The notes under the pieces were generated by a model. That model saw only the letters and a list, made by a program, of their open reading frames with translations, was not told the origin of the DNA and did not search any database. A stretch of DNA of 32,726 nt, from assembly GCA_937867025.1 (NCBI GenBank), contig CALMKH010000196.1, positions 1 through 32,726 of the forward strand, in the 5' to 3' direction. Source of the stretch: an uncultured Bacteroidota bacterium (lineage in GTDB: Bacteria > Bacteroidota > Bacteroidia > NS11-12g > UBA955). This document shows, piece after piece, positions 1 to 8,501 of the stretch; position 1 is the first letter of the stretch, and each line of letters begins with the position of its first letter. A program made the translations under genes and the position numbers.

Positions 1-186
1 GGTCAGAGGTATCAGAAATCCGCCAGCCAGGTGGCCCTGAGATGGCTGGTGCAGCAGGAAGCCGTGGCAGCGATCCCCAAGGCAGCGACGCACGAAAAGA
101 GGGAAGAGAATCTGAATATATTCGATTTTGAACTTACGGCTGAGGAAATGGCTTTGGCGGGCAAAATTGAGACTTTGAGTTATTGA
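1..186 (+). CDS. Aldo/keto reductase, C-terminal fragment (5' end outside window)
   Basis: This is the last 61 residues of a protein whose start lies left of the window; the reading frame is open from base 1 and ends with TGA at 184-186. The segment fits the C-terminus of the NAD(P)H-dependent aldo/keto reductase family (TIM barrel): a helix with SQVALRWL, then AIPKAATHEKREEN (the usual 'IPKS...R..EN' motif that contacts the 2'-phosphate of NADPH), then FELTAEEM before the end. The family reduces aldehydes and ketones in the cytoplasm. Alanine replaces the usual serine in IPKS, a conservative change. The substrate cannot be inferred because the catalytic Asp/Tyr/Lys/His residues lie outside the window. 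Confidence 0.88.
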   Translation, partial: GQRYQKSASQVALRWLVQQEAVAAIPKAATHEKREENLNIFDFELTAEEMALAGKIETLSY

Positions 187-386
187 GCCGGAGCTTCCGT
201 GTATATCCATGTTGGTTTGCTTCCGTTAAAATACCTGTGGTAAGGGTGAACAGGATATTCAATGCTGAACATATTATATAATCAACCCAGCCTGTTGTTG
301 GTAAAATAATCTATTCCCGGGATACTAAACCAAAAGTATGTTCGTTGCATAGGTAACTGAAGATCAACCAAACCCTGCCTATTGTT

Positions 387-1901
387 ATGAAAACCTTGTA
401 TTATTTCTGGATAATCGCCTGCTGCCTGGTCAGTAGCGCCAATGCGCAACATACATTTAAAACCAGCATCCATTTCGAATCTGGGAAGTTCGTATTGAAG
501 CCCGAAAGCATGCATGTATTGGACATGCTTGCCGACAGCCTGGCTACGTACCAGACCTATAAGATTACGCTGAGGGGACATACTGACAATACCGGTGATT
601 CATCCGGAAATCAGGGTCTTTCGCAACATAGAGTTGCAAGCGTACAGGCATACCTGACGGCAAAGGGCATACCGTCATCCGCTTTTTCAGTATCGGCGCA
701 TGGGATGAAAAAGCCTGTGGCGGAGAATACCACCGAGGAGGGCAAACAGAAGAACAGGAGGGTCGAAATCCTGGTGGCATATACGAGAGTGCCTGTAATC
801 ATTCCTGAAAAACCCTCTATTCTGACGCTTTACAGGAAGCTGAATACCGGGGGTGAAGACTTCAATTTCCGCACAGACAGGGACACATTCCTGAGGTGCA
901 TGAACGGTACGATCCTGAACATTCCGGCCGGAACCTTCACCGGAAAGTCAAGGACAGTAACACTGACGGTAAGGGAGTATTATAAAAAATCGGACATGCT
1001 GCTTGGCAATCTCAACACCATGTCCAACGGATCCGTACTCGAAACCCAGGGTATGATCTATACGGAGGCAGTTGATGAGAATGGCAAGGCGGTGAATATT
1101 CAGCGGGGTAAAACCATTAGTGTGCTTATCCCCGTGGACACGGTCAGGAACGACATGAAGCTCTTCAGGGGCAACCGCAATGCGCACGACAGCATGATGA
1201 ACTGGGAGACCAATTTCCGGTCAAACCTGCTGCGCCTGCCTGGAAGTGTTATTGATAATTGTAACGGCTGGTCAAGAAGGGGAGGACGCATTGATAAATG
1301 TCCATTATTTTTCTGCAAGATAAAGGCTATGTTCCGCCCCCGGCGTACGAATGGTTCGGGATGGGTTACAGGCAGGGACGAAGTGTCGTACGGATGCGGG
1401 GCACTTGATTCCCTCTTCAGGCTTTATAATGTGAAAAGCATGCGTAAGCTGATGGATACTCTCAGGAAAGAAAGGTTAAGGAATATTGAAAAGGATATGT
1501 CGGGAGGTACATCCAGCCTCAATGATGTCAGTTATTATGTATTCAACACCCCCTCGCTCGGGTGGATCAATTGTGACGCGTTTTCAAAGTATGACTCCAG
1601 GAATCTTACCAATATGACAGTAAATCTGAAAAACGAAAAGAACGTGGATTGCAAGCTTGTGTTTTCGAGGATGGGTTCCATTCTCCAGGGCATTGCGGCG
1701 GGCGGCATTTACCAGTTTTCAAGGATACCGAAGGGGATCAAAGCCTGGGTCGTGGCGCTTAAATATGAAGATGGCAAAGCGTTCCTTTTTATGAAAGAGC
1801 TCAATACAGGCAGCGAACCTGTAGACGTGGATTTCAAGGAATATTCACTCGATGAGATACGAAAGAAACTGAAGGTACTTGATGAATTAACTGTCCGGTG
1901 A
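387..1901 (+). CDS. Secreted OmpA-domain protein with a large C-terminal extension
   Basis: This 504-residue protein has a signal peptide (residues 1-20, ending SSANA before Q21). An OmpA-like peptidoglycan-binding domain follows directly at about 25-130, with GHTDNTG (64-70), the LSQHRVASV segment with the conserved Arg (82) and NRRVEI (123-128). The rest, about 370 residues, is not a barrel I recognise. Residues 140-270 look like the beta-sandwich module common in Bacteroidota surface proteins (pattern 'GMIYTEA...GK.I.VLIP'), and LGWINCD near residue 391 is a motif I recall from similar secreted proteins of this phylum. The OmpA domain usually sits at the C-terminus in this phylum; here it is N-terminal, so the protein probably tethers the extension to the cell wall. 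Role inferred only. The ATG at 387 is the one that gives an intact signal peptide. Confidence 0.8.
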   Translation: MKTLYYFWIIACCLVSSANAQHTFKTSIHFESGKFVLKPESMHVLDMLADSLATYQTYKITLRGHTDNTGDSSGNQGLSQHRVASVQAYLTAKGIPSSAFSVSAHGMKKPVAENTTEEGKQKNRRVEILVAYTRVPVIIPEKPSILTLYRKLNTGGEDFNFRTDRDTFLRCMNGTILNIPAGTFTGKSRTVTLTVREYYKKSDMLLGNLNTMSNGSVLETQGMIYTEAVDENGKAVNIQRGKTISVLIPVDTVRNDMKLFRGNRNAHDSMMNWETNFRSNLLRLPGSVIDNCNGWSRRGGRIDKCPLFFCKIKAMFRPRRTNGSGWVTGRDEVSYGCGALDSLFRLYNVKSMRKLMDTLRKERLRNIEKDMSGGTSSLNDVSYYVFNTPSLGWINCDAFSKYDSRNLTNMTVNLKNEKNVDCKLVFSRMGSILQGIAAGGIYQFSRIPKGIKAWVVALKYEDGKAFLFMKELNTGSEPVDVDFKEYSLDEIRKKLKVLDELTVR

Positions 1902-2120
1902 GACGGGGAACTAACCTTTATCGGTGATCAGGAAATACGTAGTGTCGGCTGCAGCTTCATAACCCGTATCCAAGCCGGTAAACAGACTGAAGGCCGGGAG
2001 AATGAGGCCTTTCGCGGATACAATATAACACGGAAGCCTGATAGCCTGGCGCGCCTGGCCGTATGGCTGGTTTCCGGCAGTGATGAAAATCATGAGCAAA
2101 GTACGTCTCATACAAAAAGG

Positions 2121-2149
2121 TTGTTTCTGGTAAAAAAAAACTACATTTG
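2121..2149 (+). promoter_or_regulatory. Bacteroidota-type promoter for the gene at 2155
   Basis: TTG at 2121-2123, an 18-base spacer, then TACATTTG at 2142-2149, an exact match to the TAnnTTTG -7 element of the phylum. The ATG at 2155 begins 6 bases after the element, where transcription should start, so the message is predicted to be leaderless or nearly so. Confidence 0.6.
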
Positions 2150-2154
2150 ACCGC

Positions 2155-2856
2155 ATGAAGAACTTGTTTCAAACGTCATGCAGGCCCGGGATCTATGGAC
2201 TCCTGGCGCTTATGCTGCTTTTCAGAAGTTCCGGAATGTACGCGGCGAAAGACAGTTCATCGCGGTATATCAAGTTAGACCTCGCGCCTCTTTACAGTGT
2301 GTTTTTTGATGTGAGGAAACAGGCCAGGATCGGCCTGGAGTACCAGTGGGGCATGGAGAGGAGGAGTTTTTACGGAATACATGCTGACGGCGGCATTTAC
2401 GACGATTACAATTTTTATAAATATTACGACTTCTTTAATACAGGGGAAGGTTTCCGGTACATGCTGAGAAATGTGAAGACATACGGTTTTCATGTGTTGC
2501 CGGCCTGGCATTACCGCCTCACCCGGAATACAGAAAAAAAGCTGACATACCACGCAGGACTTACTGCCGATATAAATGTCTTTCAGAAACGGATCAGGAC
2601 ATTCAATTCCATGACCCTTGAAAAGTCCAGTGAGTTGCAGGAACAGGGAAGAATAGGCCTGGGGCCGCACATCGCCATGAATTGGAGAATAAAAGGAAAC
2701 TGGCACCTTGAATTGAAAGCAGTTTTGATAGCCAATATGATCACGCTTCACTCGCAACCGGACATGAAGAATATCAAGCCTTTTAAATCAGTGTGGTTCG
2801 ATGAAAGGCAAAGGCTCTGGTTTATACCACATATCAATATCTGTTATGCGCTTTAA
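2155..2856 (+). CDS. Hypothetical outer-membrane protein, probable beta-barrel
   Basis: The protein has 233 residues and I cannot name its family. It starts with a signal peptide (hydrophobic stretch 14-23, cleavage probably near AA at 30-31). The mature part is rich in aromatic residues in alternating hydrophobic strands (for example IGLEYQWGMERRSFYGIHAD and YGFHVLPAWHYRL) and ends in a strand, WFIPHINICYAL. This is typical of small 8-to-10-strand outer-membrane barrels. It overlaps the next gene by 11 bases, which suggests the pair is translated together. A similar-sized putative outer-membrane protein lies at 27815-28513; I see a common style but not clear homology between them. Confidence 0.65.
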   Translation: MKNLFQTSCRPGIYGLLALMLLFRSSGMYAAKDSSSRYIKLDLAPLYSVFFDVRKQARIGLEYQWGMERRSFYGIHADGGIYDDYNFYKYYDFFNTGEGFRYMLRNVKTYGFHVLPAWHYRLTRNTEKKLTYHAGLTADINVFQKRIRTFNSMTLEKSSELQEQGRIGLGPHIAMNWRIKGNWHLELKAVLIANMITLHSQPDMKNIKPFKSVWFDERQRLWFIPHINICYAL

Positions 2857-3694
2857 AACTTTTCATATTCTCGCTGTGTTGCTTTTAGTTATATGGTCAT
2901 GCCATGACAGGGAAAATTATGCGGGGGATACCATTTCAGGTAACAAAGTGATGATATTGGGCCATATGGGGATGGGCATAGCTTTCAGTCAGCCCGGTAA
3001 TTCTTATGAGTCTGTAAGCACAGCAATATCAATAGGCTGCGACGGCTCAGAGATAGATGTTCAGCTCACCCTTGATTCGGTATTGGTGGCATATCATGAC
3101 AAGGATCTTTCAACACAGACTAACTGTAAAGGCCGTATAGCGGACATGACCTGGGATGAGATAAGTTCATGTAAATACAGCCTCGCTGTTAAGCCCGTAT
3201 TTCTTTACCGTGTTGAGGATATATTGTCCAGATTCGGTAATATGCAGGAGCTTTACTTTTCATTTGACTGCAAAACCGAAACATCCGGCAACAGTCAGGA
3301 TGCTTATGAATATAGATTTCTGAGGGCTATCAGGCGTTTCTGTGAAAAATACGGAATGACCGATCAGGTGTTTATAGAAGGCCAGAATGATTTCCTGGAC
3401 AAAGCTAGGCAGATGGGGCTCAAAAACAGACTTTTCCTTTACGCAGCTTTGGATACAGATCCTGTAGGACGTGCAAAGAATAAATATGGCGGCATAGTCG
3501 TGCCAAAGGAAATTGAGGCTTCGGAAATTTTGAAGGCGGAAGAAATCGGCCTGAAGGTCATGGTTTACAGTCCCGGTAATTATAGTGAGAACAAGGCAGC
3601 TCTCAAACGAAAGCCGGATATCATCCAAACTGATGATCCTATCACTATCCTCAAGCTGCTGGAAAGATTCAATTACGAAAACACAACCCCCTGA
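2846..3694 (+). CDS. Glycerophosphodiester phosphodiesterase family lipoprotein, divergent
   Basis: The chosen start at 2846 gives 282 residues and a lipoprotein signal ending VIWSC (Cys19); an ATG 45 bases upstream is in frame but would bury the signal. Family landmarks in order: GHMGMG (His40), NSYES (52-56), SEIDVQLTLDSVLVAYHD (Glu69, Asp71, His84), a strand ending SFDCK (Asp141, Lys143) and a C-terminal IIQTDDP. The family hydrolyses glycerophosphodiesters to an alcohol and glycerol 3-phosphate using a divalent metal; this copy should sit in the periplasm on a lipid anchor. It departs from the usual pattern: Met for the Arg of HRG, Gly for the Glu of PEN, and Asp for the third metal Glu of the 'EIK' strand. 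It may therefore act on another phosphodiester or be weakly active. It overlaps the preceding gene by 11 bases. Confidence 0.82.
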   Translation: MRFKTFHILAVLLLVIWSCHDRENYAGDTISGNKVMILGHMGMGIAFSQPGNSYESVSTAISIGCDGSEIDVQLTLDSVLVAYHDKDLSTQTNCKGRIADMTWDEISSCKYSLAVKPVFLYRVEDILSRFGNMQELYFSFDCKTETSGNSQDAYEYRFLRAIRRFCEKYGMTDQVFIEGQNDFLDKARQMGLKNRLFLYAALDTDPVGRAKNKYGGIVVPKEIEASEILKAEEIGLKVMVYSPGNYSENKAALKRKPDIIQTDDPITILKLLERFNYENTTP

Positions 3695-3753
3695 CAGGCT
3701 GGTCTGGTGATTCTGCTCATTCATCCCGATTTTTTATCCGTTTTAAACCTTTG

Positions 3754-3761
3754 TATCTTTG
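3754..3761 (+). promoter_or_regulatory. Bacteroidota -7 element (TATCTTTG) for the gene at 3780
   Basis: TATCTTTG exactly matches TAnnTTTG, 18 bases before the ATG at 3780. The expected -33 region about 20 bases upstream is T-rich (3731-3735) but has no clear TTTG. The predicted 5' leader is roughly 13 bases. Confidence 0.5.
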
Positions 3762-3779
3762 CCTTGTCTAACTCAACAC

Positions 3780-6629
3780 ATGTTTAAATCTATTTCCGCA
3801 GGCCTTCGTTTGTTGCTTTTAACGCTATGTTTTTTGCCGGTTCTTGGTGCTCAGTCCCAGTCCATTGAAGGAAAAGTGAAGGATAAGGATAAACAACCAC
3901 TTGGCAGTGCTTCCATTGAACTGATATCACTTCCCGATTCCGTAAGCCTTGCTGAAACGCATGCGGATTCACTTGGTAATTTCCGTTTCAACAATCTTAA
4001 ACCCGGAACCTACCTGCTGGTGTTCCGGCATTTTGAGTATCAGTCGCGGAAGTACATGCAGCATGTGCCCGACAGTGGCGCAGTTGTGCTGGAAGCCCAG
4101 CTGACCGACCCTGTCACATTGTTTTCAGGGGGCAGCATAGTAGGGAAAAAGGAGGCGATCAAACAGAAAAATGACACGGTGGAATACAATTCATCCGCTT
4201 ATAAAGTCAATAAAGATGCTTCGGCCGAAAACCTTGTAACAAAAATGCCGGGTATAACCAACGAGGACGGCGTGATCAAAGCTCAGGGCGAAGAAGTAAA
4301 GAAAGTAACGGTGGATGGCCAGGAGTTTTTTGGTGATGATGCCGCTGCCGCGTTAAAGAACCTTCCCGCAGAGGTGGTGGACAAGATCCAGGTATTTGAC
4401 AGGCAGAGTGACCAGGCACAGTTTACAGGTTTTGACGATGGCAATGCCCAGAAAACCCTGAATATAGTTACAAAATCAGGCAGGAGTAACGGTCAGTTTG
4501 GCAAGGTTTACGCAGGCTATGGCACAGATGAACGCTGGGCTGCGGGGGGTAATATCAATGTGTTCAAAGGCAAGCAGCGTTTCTCGTTTATCGGTTTAAG
4601 CAATAATATTAACCAGCAGAACTTCTCTTCCCAGGATATTCTCGGTCTTACCGGCAACACGGAAAGCCGGGGAGGAATGCCGGGCGGAGGTCGCGGAGGC
4701 CCGCAGGGTGGAGGCAGGCCGATGAATTACGGAAGGGGGGATAACAGCAATTTCCTGGTGGGGCAGCAAAACGGCATAAATACCACCAATTCGTTCGGCT
4801 TTAATTATTCGGCATTCGGTGGAAAGAAACTGAAGATCACGGCAAGTTATTTCTATAATAACGGCATGAATAACACGGCTTCATTGCTGAACCGCACATA
4901 TTTTCTCGGCGGCCTGAACCAATTGTACACGCAGGGCGATACAGGCACTTCCAGGAATTATAACCACAGGGTAAATGCCAGGCTGGAGTATACGTTCGAT
5001 TCAATGAATTCCCTGATATGGACCCCATCCGTCCGACTTCAGCGCAATACCAGTGCCAGCAATTTTCTGGGTATTACACGCAGCCAGGAACTGGATTCGC
5101 TTAACAGTTCGTTCAGCACAACGGATGCGGAAAACAAAGGATATAACATCAGCAATTCCATCTTGTTCAGGCATAAGTTCAGGAAGCCGGGAAATACTAT
5201 ATCGCTGAACCTGAGCACCAGTCTTAACCGCTCGGAAGGCAATTCGCAGCTGGTGTCGGCCAACACCTATCATGAACCGGCTTTTTTTACAGACCATTTC
5301 AGGCAGAACAGCGACAATACAAGCAACGGTTACAGTATTAACCCATCCTTGTCATACACCTATGCATTAAGCACAAAATCAGCCATGGAGATCAATTATA
5401 ACCCGACACTGAGCAAGAGCCGTTCTTATAAATATACCACAAGGTTTGATACGGTGACAAATGAATATACCATTACCGACAGCCTTCTCAGCAACACCTT
5501 TGACAATACCAGCACCACCCAGAGGGCGGGAGTAACGTATCGCTACAGGCACAACAAACTTTTCTGGAATATCGGGGCCAATGCCCAGCAGGTCATAATG
5601 GAGAGCAAACAGAGCTTTCCGGCCGACAGGAGCATTTCAAAAACGTTTCATTCAATCCTTCCTAATGCACATCTGACATACCAGTACAGCAAAACCAGGA
5701 ACCTGAGGATTCATTACCGCACGAACACGAACCTCCCGGCTATCAACCAGTTGCAGAATGTTATCAATAACAGCAACCCCATTATACTTTCGGCGGGTAA
5801 TCCCGAGCTGGTGCAGGAGTATTCCCATAACCTGTTTGCCAGGTACACATCCACCAATACAGTGAAAACCCGTAATTTCTTCATTTTCGGCAGGCTGTCA
5901 ATGACGAATAATTTTATTGGCAACAGCAACCTGCTGGCCACAAGCGACACCGTCATTGGACAGGAGATCATACTCCGGAAAGGGTCACAGCTGAATATGC
6001 CCGTGAACCTGAACGGATACAGAAGTTTCAGGTCGTTTGCCACGTATGGGATGCCGGTGAAAAAACTCAAGTCCGTGCTGAACCTCAATCTCGGCCAGAG
6101 CCTTACCCGCTCCCCGGCGCTTATCAACGGCCAGACCAATTACAGTATGACATCCAATACCAATGCGGGACTGGTGCTGGCAAGCAATATCAGTGAGAGG
6201 ATCGACTTCAACATCAATTACTCCGCTAATTACAATGTGGTGCAAAACACGATTCAAAGCAGTTCCAACAATTCGTACCTCATACATTATTTCAACTCCA
6301 GGTTCAACTGGCTGCCGAGCAAATATATAGTCCTCAATACCGAATTGAGCAACAGCACCTATACCGGACTTGCCGCGTCTTTCAACCAGAGCATCTGGTT
6401 GTGGAACGCAGGTATTGGTTACAAGTTTATGAAAGACCAGCGGGCGGAACTCAAGCTTTCGGTGTTCGACCTCCTGAAACAAAACAGGAGCATCAGCAGG
6501 ACCGTTACAGAAAACTATATTGAAGACAGATCCACTCAGATACTGACGCGGTTTTACATGCTTACCATTACCTATAATGTAAGGAATTTTAAACTGAAAA
6601 CCAAAACAGCAGTGCCTGCTAAGGACTAG
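3780..6629 (+). CDS. Outer-membrane beta-barrel protein with carboxypeptidase-regulatory-like domain (TonB-receptor-like)
   Basis: This 949-residue protein should sit in the outer membrane. After a signal peptide (1-24) comes an N-terminal carboxypeptidase-regulatory-like domain (about 28-115, starting IEGKVKDKDKQPLGSA). A plug-like region (about 130-230) follows with LVTKMPGI and VTVDGQEFFGDD, then a long region of alternating strands ending in MLTITYNVRNFKL. This is the architecture of the Bacteroidota outer-membrane beta-barrel family related to TonB-dependent receptors. I see no convincing TonB box, and no SusD-like partner lies next to it, so a polysaccharide uptake role is not supported. 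A glycine-rich insert (about 297-319) sits in an early barrel loop. A TTG 21 bases upstream is in frame, but the ATG at 3780 gives a clean signal peptide. The stop codon shares CTAG with the converging gene. Confidence 0.85.
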   Translation: MFKSISAGLRLLLLTLCFLPVLGAQSQSIEGKVKDKDKQPLGSASIELISLPDSVSLAETHADSLGNFRFNNLKPGTYLLVFRHFEYQSRKYMQHVPDSGAVVLEAQLTDPVTLFSGGSIVGKKEAIKQKNDTVEYNSSAYKVNKDASAENLVTKMPGITNEDGVIKAQGEEVKKVTVDGQEFFGDDAAAALKNLPAEVVDKIQVFDRQSDQAQFTGFDDGNAQKTLNIVTKSGRSNGQFGKVYAGYGTDERWAAGGNINVFKGKQRFSFIGLSNNINQQNFSSQDILGLTGNTESRGGMPGGGRGGPQGGGRPMNYGRGDNSNFLVGQQNGINTTNSFGFNYSAFGGKKLKITASYFYNNGMNNTASLLNRTYFLGGLNQLYTQGDTGTSRNYNHRVNARLEYTFDSMNSLIWTPSVRLQRNTSASNFLGITRSQELDSLNSSFSTTDAENKGYNISNSILFRHKFRKPGNTISLNLSTSLNRSEGNSQLVSANTYHEPAFFTDHFRQNSDNTSNGYSINPSLSYTYALSTKSAMEINYNPTLSKSRSYKYTTRFDTVTNEYTITDSLLSNTFDNTSTTQRAGVTYRYRHNKLFWNIGANAQQVIMESKQSFPADRSISKTFHSILPNAHLTYQYSKTRNLRIHYRTNTNLPAINQLQNVINNSNPIILSAGNPELVQEYSHNLFARYTSTNTVKTRNFFIFGRLSMTNNFIGNSNLLATSDTVIGQEIILRKGSQLNMPVNLNGYRSFRSFATYGMPVKKLKSVLNLNLGQSLTRSPALINGQTNYSMTSNTNAGLVLASNISERIDFNINYSANYNVVQNTIQSSSNNSYLIHYFNSRFNWLPSKYIVLNTELSNSTYTGLAASFNQSIWLWNAGIGYKFMKDQRAELKLSVFDLLKQNRSISRTVTENYIEDRSTQILTRFYMLTITYNVRNFKLKTKTAVPAKD

Positions 6630-8308
6630 TGCCTGATAACTGAAGCTTGCTTTGACGTTTGTTTGACCATGGTGAATGAGCCGTTGCTGAAACGGTATTT
6701 TATCCCGTCCAGTTCAATTTCCTGCCTTTCACTGATACTTGTAAGGTCGTACAGGTCCTGTTCCATCGTGTGGATACTTCCCTTATTCGACCGGATCATA
6801 TCCAGATAGGCCGTGTTGATGCCACTTTGTGCGCCGCACAGGACCAGCCTGATAGGAACGCGTACTTTCTTGAGCAGCGACAAATCCCTTGGCGTAGCCC
6901 AGTTGTCGGCAATCATGATCACTTCCTTGCATTCAGGGTTCATTTCAAGTCCTTTCAGGACAGCTTCAATATTGTTTTCAGGTCCGTCTCCGCCGCCTCC
7001 TTTTTGCATCGATGTGTTGAGCAGCGCTGACAATTTATAATATTGGGAGGTGTTAACGTAATATACGCCTCCAACCTGGCCGGTTACTTTCATGTTGTCA
7101 GCCATGTTGTCCCCGTCGTTAAAGAAAACAAAGTCGTGATTTCCCGAATTGGCGTCAAGGTGCAGCTTATGCCAGGCTTTGAACTGCGCGAGGTAAGGGT
7201 ACATGCTTCCCGTTACATCGGTTACCACCAGGCAGTTTTTCCATTGCTTGTTCCTGTCGAATACTTTAAAAATAATGTCAGGCGTGGATGCAAAAACAGG
7301 CATGACTACGTCTTTGGGCGATGTATCCTTGTAATCACAGACAATTCTTGTCCTGGTAGTGTAGAGGAATTTATCGAGAACAAATTCTTCATTTCCGGGT
7401 AATATGGGTTTTTGTATAACTGACACCTGTGGCCTGTTCCTGATATCCAGGTAGAGGGTTACCATCATGCGGGAAGGTATTTTTTTCCTGTTGTACAAGG
7501 CTGGGGAAATGCTAAGCTGATCATCCAGCAATTTGAGTATTTTGGAAGGCTTGCCGAAATCTTCGCCGTTTTCGAGCGAAACAAGGTTACCCTTCTGGTT
7601 GATCATGATGTCGAGTTGAATAACGCCTGAATCCTTCAGTTCTTCTTTCAGCAATCTGGCAAGCCTGGAGTTGTTGTCGGGATTCCAGCCCCTGATCCTT
7701 GCAAGGCGGTTATGGGGATTGAAGACTTTGGATGTGAGGGTGTCGCATACTTTAATAAGACTTACCTTGCCGGTTGAAATGAGCGAATCAAGTCTTTTGG
7801 TTTCCCCGCCGCCTTCGTAAATGCTGCTGTAATATTCCATGAGCATCTTTTCAGTTTCCCTCTCCAGGATATCTTTTTCCGACTTCAGCTTTATGACAAA
7901 CCCATGGAAGACATCAGTACAGGCATCCGCATTGTCACAGCCGGTCTGCTCGACCCAATACCATTGGATACCAGTATTCTCCTTTAAGCCCGGTAACAAC
8001 GCATACAGTTTATCCATGCGCTGTGCATTGAGGGTCAGCTGGTCGAACATATCGCTTAAGCGGTAACGTGAGTAGGCGAGGGAGATGGATTCGATCCTGT
8101 CCAGTCTGACATTCTTTAGTTTCGACTTCGGAATGGCACCGTTGAATTCCATTTTCAACAGAATAAGGTTTGTATCGCTTTCATCGGTCAGGCTAAGGCG
8201 AGGCGTACTGACACGGACCAGTTTTTTAGGAAGTGAGGGCGCCTCTGAAGTTTGGGCTTGAACAGAAAGATACAGGAAAATGAAGAGGGTTAAAAACAGA
8301 TGTTTCAT
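6626..8308 (-). CDS. Secreted VWA-domain-like protein
   Basis: The start at 8308 gives 560 residues and a signal peptide (MKHLFLTLFIFLYLSVQA). The C-terminal third resembles a von Willebrand factor A domain: a hydrophobic strand leads into DVTGSM (Asp364), a DxTxS form of the metal-ion-dependent adhesion site. It continues with a phenylalanine-rich strand and FFNDGDN, a GGGGDGPENN segment where the second MIDAS loop is expected, and EVIMIADNW. The N-terminal 350 residues are not recognised. VWA domains bind protein partners through a metal ion; the partner here is unknown. A longer reading frame to 8353 exists, but its extra 15 residues would precede the signal peptide. The gene converges on the barrel gene with stops sharing four bases. 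A 7-bp inverted repeat lies just upstream of the start. Confidence 0.72.
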   Translation of the reverse strand: MKHLFLTLFIFLYLSVQAQTSEAPSLPKKLVRVSTPRLSLTDESDTNLILLKMEFNGAIPKSKLKNVRLDRIESISLAYSRYRLSDMFDQLTLNAQRMDKLYALLPGLKENTGIQWYWVEQTGCDNADACTDVFHGFVIKLKSEKDILERETEKMLMEYYSSIYEGGGETKRLDSLISTGKVSLIKVCDTLTSKVFNPHNRLARIRGWNPDNNSRLARLLKEELKDSGVIQLDIMINQKGNLVSLENGEDFGKPSKILKLLDDQLSISPALYNRKKIPSRMMVTLYLDIRNRPQVSVIQKPILPGNEEFVLDKFLYTTRTRIVCDYKDTSPKDVVMPVFASTPDIIFKVFDRNKQWKNCLVVTDVTGSMYPYLAQFKAWHKLHLDANSGNHDFVFFNDGDNMADNMKVTGQVGGVYYVNTSQYYKLSALLNTSMQKGGGGDGPENNIEAVLKGLEMNPECKEVIMIADNWATPRDLSLLKKVRVPIRLVLCGAQSGINTAYLDMIRSNKGSIHTMEQDLYDLTSISERQEIELDGIKYRFSNGSFTMVKQTSKQASVIRH

Positions 8309-8313
8309 AAGCA

Positions 8314-8336
8314 TAGTGATTGGTTTGTTATCACTA
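8314..8336. promoter_or_regulatory. Inverted repeat TAGTGAT-N9-ATCACTA before the VWA-like gene
   Basis: A perfect 7-bp inverted repeat with a 9-base centre lies in the 193-bp divergent gap, only 6-28 bases upstream of the minus-strand start at 8308. It could be an operator or a leader hairpin. No matching regulator is visible in the window. Confidence 0.35.
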
Positions 8337-8501
8337 AAACGCAAATTCGCCACATTTGTTACATGTATTGTTGGAAAATTAAAAAAACACGGAAATTCAT
8401 GATAATAGTCCGCGATAACTTTTCGGATTTTATCGAAATTGGGAGGAGGTTCGGTCTTTTGGTTTCCGTTTTATCCGAAAACCTGTTATTTTCGTACTTT
8501 T

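Noticed and set aside
187-200. Short hairpin CGGA-GCT-TCCG after the aldo/keto reductase stop
   Set aside because: The stem is only four base pairs and no T-run follows, so a terminator call is not justified.
1911-2156. Minus-strand reading frame of 81 residues (67 from the ATG at 2111) in the gap between two plus-strand genes
   Set aside because: The sequence has no clear domain, signal peptide or promoter, and its upstream region is occupied by the promoter of the gene at 2155. It could be a real small gene, but nothing supports it beyond being open.
4671-4740. Glycine-rich stretch in the barrel protein as a sign of a frameshift or foreign insert
   Set aside because: The frame continues unbroken on both sides, and glycine-rich loops are common in this outer-membrane family.
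8439-8501. In-frame N-terminal extension of DPP IV
   Set aside because: It would place 21 residues ahead of a well-formed signal peptide and overlaps the promoter region.
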